Source of the DNA: Streptomyces sp. NBC_01717
GTDB taxonomy: Bacteria > Actinomycetota > Actinomycetes > Streptomycetales > Streptomycetaceae
Length of the DNA: 64,000 nt
Direction of reading: 5' to 3'
Assembly: GCF_036248255.1 (NCBI RefSeq)
Contig: NZ_CP109178.1
Coordinates: 4,836,001-4,900,000, forward strand
The notes under the pieces were generated by a model, which saw nothing but the letters and a program-made list of their open reading frames with translations, was not told the origin of the DNA and ran no database searches. Numbering within the stretch: position 1 is the first letter of the stretch; every line of letters starts with the position of its first letter. Below, piece by piece: positions 55,389-64,000 of this stretch. Position numbers and translations under genes: made by a program.

Positions 55389-56591
55389 GTGCACCTCGCC
55401 CCGACGGAGCGTCAGCAGCAGCTGCGCGCCGAGCTCCGCACCTATTTCCGCGATGTGATCACCGGGCCGGACGTGGCTTCCGGGACGGATGTGACGTCCG
55501 GGATGCGGGCAGGACGTGCCGATGATCCGGCCGAGCAACGCCGACTGCTCCGTCGGATCGGCTCCGACGGGATGCTCGGACTGGGCTGGCCCGTCGAGTA
55601 CGGGGGTCAGGGCCGCGGTCCCGACGAGCAGTTCGTCTTCTTCGACGAGGCGTACCGGGCGGGTGCGCCCGTGTCCATGGTCACGCTCAACACTGTCGGC
55701 CCGACCTTGATGAAGTACGGGACCGAGGCGCAGAAGGCGTACTTCCTGCCGCGGATTCTGAACGGCGACCTCGTTTTCGCGATCGGTTACAGCGAGCCGG
55801 AGGCCGGCACGGACCTGGCCGCGTTGCGCACGAGAGCGGTGCGGGACGGGGACGCCTGGGTGATCGACGGGCAGAAGATCTTCACCAGTAATGCGCAGAA
55901 CGCGGACTGGATCTGGCTCGCCTGCCGTACGGATCCGGATGCGGCCAAGCACAAGGGCATCTCGATCATCCTGGTCCCGACGGACGCCCCCGGGTTCGCC
56001 TGGACCCCCATCGAGACCGTGGGTGGTCTGACCACGACGGCCACCTACTACGACGGGATACGGGTACCCGTCACGAATCTGGTCGGCGAGGAGAACGGCG
56101 GCTGGGGGCTGATCACCAACCAGCTGAACCATGAGCGGGTGGCGCTCGCCGCGATCGGGATGCAGGCCGAGGAGTTCTACGAGGCGGTGCTCGCCCACGC
56201 CCGTACCCCCGATCCGGTGAGTGGGCGGCGCGCCGTTGACGAGCCGTGGGTGCGGTCCCGGCTGGCCGAGGCCTATGCCCGGCTGGCGGCAACGCGCCTG
56301 CTCAACTGGCGTTTGGTGGGGGATGTGGGGGCGGGCTCGCTGGCCCCCGGCGAGGCGAGCGGCGTGAAATTCATGGGAACCGAATCGGCCGTCGAGGTGT
56401 ATCGAATGTGCCAGGAAATCGCGGGCGAGGCCGGGATGGTCCGCGGTGGTTCGCTCGGCTCCTTCGGGGACGGGGAGCTGGAGCGGATGAACCGGGCGGC
56501 GCAGATCAACACCTTCGGGGGCGGGGTGAGCGAGGTGCAGCGGGAGATCGTCGCGACGATGCGGCTCGGCATGAAGAGGGGGAAGCGGTGA
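55389..56591 (+). CDS. Acyl-CoA dehydrogenase (FadE29/ChsE2-like)
   Basis: 400 aa, full-length ACAD fold: GLGWPVEYGGQGRG near the N-terminus, AIGYSEPEAGTDLA (about 188-201; substrate/FAD contact), WVIDGQKIFTSNAQNADWIWL, and the C-terminal NTFGGGVSEVQREIVA. In the mycobacterial igr locus the equivalent subunit forms a heterotetramer with FadE28 and oxidises the steroid 3-carbon side-chain CoA ester. GTG 55389 is chosen because GGAAGG lies upstream and a promoter and operator occupy the preceding in-frame codons. Confidence 0.86.
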   Translation: MHLAPTERQQQLRAELRTYFRDVITGPDVASGTDVTSGMRAGRADDPAEQRRLLRRIGSDGMLGLGWPVEYGGQGRGPDEQFVFFDEAYRAGAPVSMVTLNTVGPTLMKYGTEAQKAYFLPRILNGDLVFAIGYSEPEAGTDLAALRTRAVRDGDAWVIDGQKIFTSNAQNADWIWLACRTDPDAAKHKGISIILVPTDAPGFAWTPIETVGGLTTTATYYDGIRVPVTNLVGEENGGWGLITNQLNHERVALAAIGMQAEEFYEAVLAHARTPDPVSGRRAVDEPWVRSRLAEAYARLAATRLLNWRLVGDVGAGSLAPGEASGVKFMGTESAVEVYRMCQEIAGEAGMVRGGSLGSFGDGELERMNRAAQINTFGGGVSEVQREIVATMRLGMKRGKR

Positions 56592-57598
56592 CGGACGTGC
56601 GATACGGGCAGGGTGGCGGGAGCCCCCGGGACGGGCGCGGCGGGCAGGGCGGGTCGGACGAGTTGTACGAGCGGCTCAAGGCGTACGAGGGGCGGGCGGC
56701 CGCCACTGCGGGCATCGGCAAGGACCTGGTCAACGAGCCGATGATCAGGCATTGGTGCGAGGCCGTGGGAGACACGAACCCGGCGTACGCGGGGCCTGGG
56801 GCGATTGCTCCGCCCACGATGCTGCAGGCGTGGACGATGGGCGGCCTGTCGGGGCACTCGGACCGTTCCGGGGCGTACGACGAGCTGTTCGCCCTCCTCG
56901 ACGGCGCCGGGTACACCTCGGTGGTCGCGACCGACTGCGAGCAGGAGTATCTGCGTCCGCTGCGGCCGGGGGACCGGATCACCTTCGACGCGGTGATCGA
57001 GTCGGTGTCGAAGCGGAAGACGACCGGGCTGGGGACGGGCTACTTCGTCACGACGCGGATGGATGTCCGGGCAGCCGGGGAGCCGGCCGGGACGCACCGT
57101 TTCCGGATCCTCAAGTACACGCCCGCAGCGGTGAGGCGAGGGGCGAAGCCGGGAGGGCCGCCCGGGATGAAGGAAGGCGGCCGGAGTCTGCGGCCGAGGC
57201 CGGTGATCAATCGGGACAACGCCGGGTTCTGGCAGGGCGTCGCCGAACACAAATTACTCATCCAGCGGTGCGGGGAGTGCGAGACCCTCCGCTTTCCCTG
57301 GCTGCCCGGGTGCAACGAGTGCGGTTGCCAGGAGTGGGACACGGTCGAGGCGAGTGGCGAGGGCACCGTCTTCAGTTACGTAGTGATGCACCACCCGCCC
57401 TTCCCGGCCTTCGGCGCCTCCGACGACGCCGGGCCGTACGCGGTGGCGCTGATAGAGCTGGCGGAAGGCGTACGGATGGTCAGCAATGTGGTCGGTGTGC
57501 CGTACGACAAGGTGCGGACAGGGATGCCGGTCAGGCTGGAATTCCTGCGCACAGATCCGGAGTTGGAGCTTCCGGTCTTCCGGGGGAGCGAGGGTTGA
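56588..57598 (+). CDS. MaoC-like hydratase N-domain fused to DUF35/OB-fold (ChsH2-like)
   Basis: 336 aa. The N-terminal hot-dog domain (about 25-180; MIRHWCEAVGDTNPAY, APPTMLQAW) is joined to a C-terminal DUF35 zinc-ribbon plus OB fold (about 205-330), with zinc cysteines in CGECETLRFPWLPGCNECG. This fusion is the ChsH2 architecture: the MaoC half pairs with ChsH1, and the DUF35 half binds the Ltp2 aldolase. GTG 56588 overlaps the preceding stop (GTGA). Confidence 0.88.
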   Translation: MTDVRYGQGGGSPRDGRGGQGGSDELYERLKAYEGRAAATAGIGKDLVNEPMIRHWCEAVGDTNPAYAGPGAIAPPTMLQAWTMGGLSGHSDRSGAYDELFALLDGAGYTSVVATDCEQEYLRPLRPGDRITFDAVIESVSKRKTTGLGTGYFVTTRMDVRAAGEPAGTHRFRILKYTPAAVRRGAKPGGPPGMKEGGRSLRPRPVINRDNAGFWQGVAEHKLLIQRCGECETLRFPWLPGCNECGCQEWDTVEASGEGTVFSYVVMHHPPFPAFGASDDAGPYAVALIELAEGVRMVSNVVGVPYDKVRTGMPVRLEFLRTDPELELPVFRGSEG

Positions 57599-57599
57599 C

Positions 57600-58682
57600 A
57601 TGGACTTCACGCCCACGGAGGAGCAGACCGCGGCGCAGGGTCTCGCCGCGCAGATCTTCGGAGATCTGGCCACGCACGAGCGGCTGGCCGCTGCCGGGAC
57701 GGGGACGGACACCGAGCTGTGGAAGGAGCTGTGCGCGGCCGGGTTGACGGCCGCCGTCGAGGAGATCGGGCTGCTGGGTCTGGTGCTGCTGCTGGAGGAG
57801 CAGGGGAGAACGACTGCGCAGGTGCCGTTCGCGGTGACCTGTGCGTACGGGCTGCTTGCCGTCGCCGAGCACGGTACGGACGAACAGCGGGAGCGACTGC
57901 TTCCGCCACTGCGGGACGGCACTGCTGTCGCCACCGGCGCCTTCCCGGCACGCGATGGTCTACGGGCCGACGGGGAAGGGCGGTTGAGCGGCAGTGTGCC
58001 CTATGTGCCGTGGCTTCGGGACGCTGCTCTGGTGCTCGTGGCGGACGTGGACCGGGAGCTGTGGATCGTACGGACCGCCGACCCGGGCGTGGCGGTGACA
58101 CCTGTGGAGACCACGGCCCCATGGTCGGCGGCCCGGCTCGCCCTGGACCGGGTGTCCGGCGAGCGGCTCGGTGGTCCGGAAGGACGGACGGGCACGGGCA
58201 CGGGGACGAACAGCGCAACCGGGACAGCGGCGTATGAAGCTGTGCTGGCCGCGAGCCGAACGGCGTTTGCGGGGTTGCAGGCCGGGGTGTGCGCCGGGTC
58301 GCTGGCCAGGGCGGTTGCCCACACCACCACCAGGGAGCAGTTCGGGCGCCCGCTCTCCACCAATCAGGGGGTGCTGCTGCGCGCCGCCGATGCCCATATG
58401 GACACCGAGGCGATACGGGTCACCGCATACGAGGCGGCGTGGCGCCACGACAAGGGGTTGCCCTACGCGGCCCAGGCGCTGACCACGGCCTGGTGGGCGT
58501 CGGAGGCGGGAAAGAGGGTCGTGCATGCCGGACAGCATCTGCACGGTGGGACGGGCGCCGACCTCGATCACCCCGTGCACCGGCACTTCCTCTGGGGCCG
58601 TCAGCTCGACGCCTATCTGGGGTGCGGCAGCGAACTGCTGCAGGAGCTGGGGCAGTTGCTGGTGAAAGAGGGGTCGCAATGA
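57600..58682 (+). CDS. Acyl-CoA dehydrogenase (FadE28/ChsE1-like)
   Basis: 360 aa, a divergent and slightly short ACAD. The N-terminus MDFTPTEEQTAAQGLAAQIF and the C-terminal VHAGQHLHGGTGADLDHPVHRHFLW are typical, but the central FAD-contact segment is degenerate (ATGAFPARDGLRAD), as expected for the partner subunit of a heterotetrameric ACAD. An internal Gly/Thr repeat (GTGTGTNSATGT, about 200-213) is unusual. It starts 2 bp after the ChsH2-like gene. Confidence 0.84.
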   Translation: MDFTPTEEQTAAQGLAAQIFGDLATHERLAAAGTGTDTELWKELCAAGLTAAVEEIGLLGLVLLLEEQGRTTAQVPFAVTCAYGLLAVAEHGTDEQRERLLPPLRDGTAVATGAFPARDGLRADGEGRLSGSVPYVPWLRDAALVLVADVDRELWIVRTADPGVAVTPVETTAPWSAARLALDRVSGERLGGPEGRTGTGTGTNSATGTAAYEAVLAASRTAFAGLQAGVCAGSLARAVAHTTTREQFGRPLSTNQGVLLRAADAHMDTEAIRVTAYEAAWRHDKGLPYAAQALTTAWWASEAGKRVVHAGQHLHGGTGADLDHPVHRHFLWGRQLDAYLGCGSELLQELGQLLVKEGSQ

Positions 58683-59074
58683 AGGTCGGCGAGGAGCTGC
58701 CACCGCTGGAGGTCGCGGTGACCCGCACCTTGATCGTTGCGGGCGCCATCGCCTCCCGCGACTACCAGGACGTGCACCATGACGCCGAGCTCGCACAGCA
58801 GAAGGGCTCCCCGGACATCTTCATGAACATCCTGACGACCAACGGCCTGGTCGGGCGGTACGTCACCGACCAATTCGGTCCCTCGGCGGTGCTCCACAAG
58901 GTCGCCATCAGGCTGGGCGCGCCCAACTATCCGGGGGCCACCATGGTGTTGAGCGGCACCGTCACGGCCCTCGGAGACGACGGGACGGCCGAGGTGACGG
59001 TCGTCGGAGCCAATGGTCTCGGCAGGCACGTCACCGGCAAGGTGACCGTCAGTGTTCCGGAGGGATCCGCATGA
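58679..59074 (+). CDS. MaoC-family hydratase (ChsH1-like)
   Basis: 131 aa single hot-dog domain. ASRDYQDVHHDAELAQ (about 26-41) carries the catalytic Asp/His of the hydratase-2 motif. ChsH1 is the active half of the ChsH1-ChsH2 enoyl-CoA hydratase in cholesterol side-chain degradation. The ATG overlaps the preceding stop (ATGA), and its own stop overlaps the next start the same way. Confidence 0.88.
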   Translation: MKVGEELPPLEVAVTRTLIVAGAIASRDYQDVHHDAELAQQKGSPDIFMNILTTNGLVGRYVTDQFGPSAVLHKVAIRLGAPNYPGATMVLSGTVTALGDDGTAEVTVVGANGLGRHVTGKVTVSVPEGSA

Positions 59075-60240
59075 GCGTGCGCAGGGCCGATTCGCTCGGT
59101 GGGCGGGCCGCGATCGTAGGGATCGGGGCGACCGAGTTCTCCAAGGACTCCGGGCGCAGCGAACTGAAGCTGGCCGTCGAGGCGGTGCGGGCCGCCCTCG
59201 ACGACGCAGGGCTGACCCCCGCCGATGTCGACGGCCTGGTCACCTTCACGATGGACACCAGCCCCGAGATCACTGTGGCCCAGGCGGCCGGCATGGGGGA
59301 GCTGTCGTTCTTCTCCCGCATCCACTACGGGGGCGGGGCGGCCTGCGCCACCGTGCAGCAGGCGGCGCTCGCCGTGGCGAGCGGGGTGGCCGACGTGGTG
59401 GTCTGCTACCGCGCGTTCAACGAGCGTTCGGGGCGCCGCTTCGGTTCCGGGGTGCAGCACCGGGAACCGACGGCTGAGGGAACTGCGCTCGGCTGGAATC
59501 TTCCCTTCGGGCTGCTCACCCCGGCCTCCTGGGTCGCCATGGCCGCCCAGCGCTACCTGCACACGTACAACCTGACGCCGGAAGCCTTCGGCCACGTCGC
59601 GGTCACCGACCGGCGCCATGCCGCGCGCAACCCGGCGGCGTACTTCTACGAGAAGCCGATCACGCTTGCCGATCACGCCGCGTCGCGCTGGATCGTCGAA
59701 CCTCTACGGCTGCTCGACTGCTGTCAGGAGACCGACGGCGGACAGGCGGTCGTCGTCACCAGTGCGGAGCGGGCCCGCGACCTTCCCCGGCCGCCGGCAG
59801 TGATCATCGCCGCCGCTCAGGGTGCCGGACGGGCGCAGGAACAGATGACCAGTTTCTACCGTGACGGGCTGACCGGACTGCCGGAGATGGACGTCGTCGC
59901 CAGACAGCTCTGGCGTACCTCCGGACTCGCTCCCGCCGACATCGATGTGGGCATCCTCTACGACCACTTCACTCCGTTCGTTCTGATGCAGCTGGAGGAG
60001 TTCGGATTCTGCGGAGTGGGTGAGGCCGCCGACTTCGTGGCGGACGACGCGCTGCCACTGAACACACATGGAGGCCAGTTGGGGGAGGCATATCTGCACG
60101 GGATGAACGGCATTGCGGAGGCGGTCCGGCAGATCCGGGGCACGTCGGTGAATCAGATACCCGGGGCGGCCAGAACGCTGGTGACGGCAGGCACGGGGGT
60201 CCCCACCTCGGGACTGATACTGGGCACGGACGGCGCATGA
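59071..60240 (+). CDS. Thiolase-fold lipid-transfer protein / aldolase (Ltp2-like)
   Basis: 389 aa SCP-x-type thiolase fold without the full thiolase catalytic set. HYGGGAACATVQQAAL (about 85-100) occupies the nucleophile region. Tyr297 (GILYDHFTPF) and Tyr341 (LGEAYLHGMNG) lie where Ltp2 retro-aldolase tyrosines are expected, subject to alignment. Ltp2 cleaves the 17-hydroxy side-chain CoA, releasing propionyl-CoA and a 17-ketosteroid. It ends the five-gene operon. Confidence 0.88.
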   Translation: MSVRRADSLGGRAAIVGIGATEFSKDSGRSELKLAVEAVRAALDDAGLTPADVDGLVTFTMDTSPEITVAQAAGMGELSFFSRIHYGGGAACATVQQAALAVASGVADVVVCYRAFNERSGRRFGSGVQHREPTAEGTALGWNLPFGLLTPASWVAMAAQRYLHTYNLTPEAFGHVAVTDRRHAARNPAAYFYEKPITLADHAASRWIVEPLRLLDCCQETDGGQAVVVTSAERARDLPRPPAVIIAAAQGAGRAQEQMTSFYRDGLTGLPEMDVVARQLWRTSGLAPADIDVGILYDHFTPFVLMQLEEFGFCGVGEAADFVADDALPLNTHGGQLGEAYLHGMNGIAEAVRQIRGTSVNQIPGAARTLVTAGTGVPTSGLILGTDGA

Positions 60241-60311
60241 CGGGGGCGCGGGGCGGTGGGGTCGTCCTCGGGCGACCCTGAGTCCTGATGACGGCCTCTA
60301 CTCCTTCAGGA

Positions 60312-60329
60312 GGTGGGGCCGACCCCACC
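60312..60329 (+). terminator. Candidate terminator of the igr-like operon
   Basis: GGTGGGG-CCGA-CCCCACC, 7-bp stem and 4-nt loop, 72 bp past the stop; a second GGGTCG/CGACCC hairpin precedes it. Confidence 0.5.
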
Positions 60330-60406
60330 CCTACAACCTGAGGCGGACGTGGCTTCGGGACCTGGGGCCGATCCCCCGGGGTAGTGCCCACTCCTAGCGT
60401 GGACCT

Positions 60407-61096
60407 ATGACCACGCCAGTCTGCACGGGCGCCCCCAGGGGAGCCGCTGCCGCCACCGGATACGCGCCGCACACCTCGTCGGTGTCGCACACGCAGCACG
60501 CGCCACGCGCCTCATCGGCGTCACGCCCGCAGCACGTATCGGCCACCACGCAGGCCTCGCACACCGCGCTCACTCCGTACGGGCCGCGTGCTCCGTACGT
60601 TCCGTACCCGTCGTTCTCGTCGTTCGTGCGGGCGCGGGGGCCCGTGCTGCTGCGTACCGCTCGCTCGCTCACCGCGAACCCGAGTGATGCCGAGGATCTG
60701 CTGCAGACCGCGCTCACCAAGACGTACGTGGCGTGGGAGCGGATCGAGGATCACCGGGCGCTCGACGGCTACGTTCGCCGGGCGCTGCTGAACACCCGGA
60801 CCTCGCAGTGGCGCAAGCGCAAAGTCGACGAGTTCGCCTGTGACGAGCTGCCCGAGCAGGAGGCCTCCCCGGCGCCCGATCCCGCCGAGCAGCAGTCCTT
60901 GCACGATGCGATGTGGCGGGCCGTGCTGAAGCTTCCGGACCGGCAGCGGGCGATGGTCGTCCTGCGTTACTACGAGGACCTCAGCGAGGCGCAGACGGCC
61001 GAGGTGCTCGGTGTGTCCATCGGCACCGTCAAGAGCGCGGTCTCACGAGCGCTCGGCAAGCTCCGCGAGGACCCGGAGCTGATCCCGGTGCGCTGA
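60407..61096 (+). CDS. SigE-family (ECF-type) RNA polymerase sigma factor
   Basis: 229 aa. Region 2 (about 70-135; ANPSDAEDLLQTALTKTYVAW) and region 4 (about 165-222; LPDRQRAMVVLRYYEDLSEAQ, then an HTH GVSIGTVKSAVSRAL) match the actinobacterial SigE family. A Ser/Thr/His/Ala-rich N-terminal extension of about 65 residues (HTSSVSHTQHAPRASSA) precedes the core, and no anti-sigma factor is adjacent. A start closer to residue 60 is possible, but no good ribosome site was found there. Confidence 0.84.
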   Translation: MTTPVCTGAPRGAAAATGYAPHTSSVSHTQHAPRASSASRPQHVSATTQASHTALTPYGPRAPYVPYPSFSSFVRARGPVLLRTARSLTANPSDAEDLLQTALTKTYVAWERIEDHRALDGYVRRALLNTRTSQWRKRKVDEFACDELPEQEASPAPDPAEQQSLHDAMWRAVLKLPDRQRAMVVLRYYEDLSEAQTAEVLGVSIGTVKSAVSRALGKLREDPELIPVR

Positions 61097-61246
61097 GCCC
61101 GAACCTCGCCGGCGGGCGGCCAGCACGGCGGGCTGACGGGTCGGCAGGCCGCTGGGCGCGGGCTCGCGAGGCCTTCCGGGTGGTGCGACGGTGGGGGTAT
61201 CAGCCTTCCTCCCAGGACACAGAAGCCGAGAAAGGTGGCGACGGTC

Positions 61247-61642
61247 ATGGCTGAACATCCGCATGCCGCGCTGGTCCGCAAGGGCTACGAAGCCTTCAAC
61301 CGCGGTGACATGGAGACGCTGGCCGAGATGCTGACGGGCGACGCGACCCACCATGTCCCGGGCAGCAGTCCACTCTCCGGTGACTACAAGGGCCGGGACG
61401 AGATGCTCGCGTACTACCGGCGGCTGGCCGAGGAATCGGACGGCACGATGACGGTCACACTGCTGAATGTACTGGTCGACGGCCGGGGGCACGCAGTATC
61501 TGTGCATCGGGTCCTCGCGAAGCGCAAGGGGCGGACGATCGACGCCATGGGCGGCATCGTCTTCCGGATCATCGGCGACAAGGCCACCGACCTTGACGAG
61601 TGCATGGAAGACATTGAGGTCAGCGACGAGTTCTGGTCCTGA
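61247..61642 (+). CDS. NTF2-like / SnoaL-family protein
   Basis: 131 aa alpha+beta cone. LVRKGYEAFNRGDMETLAEML and HHVPGSSPLSGDYKGRDEMLAYY are typical of the SnoaL/ketosteroid-isomerase-like superfamily; TIDAMGGIVFRIIGDKATDLDE ends it when read in parts. Function could be a small-molecule isomerase or a binding protein. ATG 61247 is preferred over GTG 61235 because AAAGGTGG then has correct spacing. Located near steroid-type genes, but such proteins are ubiquitous. Confidence 0.78.
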   Translation: MAEHPHAALVRKGYEAFNRGDMETLAEMLTGDATHHVPGSSPLSGDYKGRDEMLAYYRRLAEESDGTMTVTLLNVLVDGRGHAVSVHRVLAKRKGRTIDAMGGIVFRIIGDKATDLDECMEDIEVSDEFWS

Positions 61643-61710
61643 TTCCCGGTTTCCGGCACCGCGGGCCCCGTCGGCACGCCGGCCAGGGGAATCCGACGGA
61701 AACCGATTCG

Positions 61711-61745
61711 TACTCCCGGGAGTAGTGACATACCGAGCGGTATGT
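61711..61745. promoter_or_regulatory. Two adjacent palindromic operators upstream of acyl-CoA ligase
   Basis: TACTCCCGGGAGTA (61711-61724, perfect 14-bp palindrome) and ACATACCGAGCGGTATGT (61728-61745, perfect 18-bp palindrome) are separated by 3 bp, 53 bp before the ligase start. The second has the form of TetR-family sites in fatty-acid and efflux regulons. The regulator is not in the window. Confidence 0.7.
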
Positions 61746-61797
61746 GCGCAGAATCAGCGGAACCTTACTGCCGCGTAGCGCCCACCGGGAGGACGCC

Positions 61798-63447
<1,650 letters not shown>

Positions 63448-63486
63448 TCGACGGGTCCGAGGGGTTCCTCACGGTCTGAGAGGGTC

Positions 63487-63550
63487 CGCCGGGCGCATCC
63501 GACGAGGGCGGTACGGAATCCCGTACCGCCCTCGTCGGATGCGCCCGGCG
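63487..63550. terminator. Perfect 30-bp inverted repeat between convergent genes
   Basis: Arms 63487-63516 and 63521-63550 are exact complements over 30 bp with an AATC loop. It serves as a bidirectional terminator for the ligase and the receiver-domain gene. The stem is much longer than the other terminators in the window. Confidence 0.92.
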
Positions 63551-63554
63551 TCGG

Positions 63555-64000
63555 TCAGTTCGTGCCGATCTTCGCCAGCAGGTCGACGATGCGGGACTGC
63601 ACCTCTTCGCTCGTCGAGCGTTCCGCCAGGAACAGCACGGTCTCGCCCGAGCTGAGCTTCGGCAGTTCCGCCCGGTTCATGTCGGCCGAGGTGTAGACGA
63701 CCAGCGGGGTCCGGTTGAGCTGGCCGTTCGCGCGCAGCCAGTCGATGATCCCGGCCCGGCGGCGGCGTACCTGCATCAGGTCCATCACCACCAGGTTCGG
63801 CCGCATCCGGGTGGCCAGCGCGACAGCCTCGTCGTCGGTGGCGGCCCGCGCGACCTGCATGCCGCGGCGTTCCAGCGTCGCCGTCAGTGCCACCGCGATC
63901 TCCTCGTGCTCCTCGATCAGCAGCACCCGCGGCGGGTGCTGCTCGCTGTCGCGGGGAGCGAGCGCCTTGAGGAGTACAGCGGGGTCGGCACCGTACGCCG
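63555..64000 (-). CDS. Receiver-domain protein, C-terminal part (runs off the window)
   Basis: The visible C-terminal 148 residues end in a REC fold: VLLIEEHEEIAVALTATLE (acidic pocket), the phospho-acceptor Asp in NLVVMDLMQVR, Thr/Ser switch in LVVYTSAD and a final helix. A lysine at the fifth strand appears replaced (VLFLAERSTSEE), so phosphorylation signalling may be non-standard. The frame stays open to the window edge through AYGADPAVLLKALAPRDS, so the true start is beyond 64000; GTG 63926 is an unlikely start inside the first strand. Confidence 0.75.
   Translation of the reverse strand, partial: AYGADPAVLLKALAPRDSEQHPPRVLLIEEHEEIAVALTATLERRGMQVARAATDDEAVALATRMRPNLVVMDLMQVRRRRAGIIDWLRANGQLNRTPLVVYTSADMNRAELPKLSSGETVLFLAERSTSEEVQSRIVDLLAKIGTN

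Overview
This window reads as a single piece of a Streptomyces chromosome. It has very high GC, strong third-position GC in the genes, many GTG starts, and actinobacterial marker genes: ssgR-ssgA, a fused cydDC, SigE-family sigma factor, BldC/WhiB-free but SpoIIE/HATPase-rich signalling, and Prim-Pol proteins. The gene order (ssgR-ssgA, thiC, cydAB-cydDC, serS-pheA, dtpA-copCD-ecuC-sco) agrees with what I remember of the core near oriC in S. coelicolor/S. lividans. Two parS-like ParB sites and an unusual density of DnaA boxes fit an origin-proximal position. I see no prophage, insertion sequence, CRISPR array or secondary-metabolite cluster.

Layout. 0-12 kb: a PLP lyase, small membrane and cupin proteins, the sporulation pair ssgR-ssgA, a YibE/F exporter-like protein, thiC behind a TPP riboswitch, a metallophosphoesterase, a LacI regulator and a HisC-type aminotransferase. 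12-20.5 kb: the cytochrome bd oxidase cluster (cydA, cydB, cydDC) with a consensus Rex operator upstream, followed by a two-GAF DevS/DosS-like sensor kinase; a parS site spans the cydDC start codon. 20.5-27.4 kb (minus strand): HAD phosphatase, F420-type oxidoreductase, RNA 2'-phosphotransferase, then a MerR / epoxide hydrolase-SDR fusion / M24 peptidase operon. 27.6-31.3 kb: two ABC-2 exporters in one four-gene operon. 31.6-36.4 kb: an antirepressor-like HTH/coiled-coil protein, tRNA-Ser(GCU), HAD-serS, a long intergenic region with a DnaA-box cluster, and pheA.

36.4-42.7 kb (minus strand) is a copper-delivery operon: YcnI, Sco, ECuC, CopCD and the Tat-exported peroxidase DtpA. 42.9-54.5 kb holds signalling ATPases and a SpoIIE-type phosphatase, aminopeptidase P, two Prim-Pol-like proteins (one degenerate), a SEC-C protein, a glycerophosphodiesterase, an HtrA protease and tRNA-Ser(UGA). 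55.4-60.2 kb is a tightly coupled five-gene operon that matches the architecture of the mycobacterial igr locus for steroid side-chain breakdown (two acyl-CoA dehydrogenases, ChsH2-like MaoC+DUF35, ChsH1-like MaoC, Ltp2-like aldolase). After it come a SigE-family sigma factor, an NTF2-like protein and an acyl-CoA ligase with TetR-type operators. The window ends inside a receiver-domain protein behind a perfect 30-bp inverted repeat.

The most interesting signal outside the genes is a repeated architecture: three convergent pairs of DnaA boxes, each separated by exactly 16 bp, in two intergenic regions 11.5 kb apart. Together with solitary boxes and two parS sites, this suggests the stretch from 15 to 38 kb has a role in replication control and origin organisation as well as coding.
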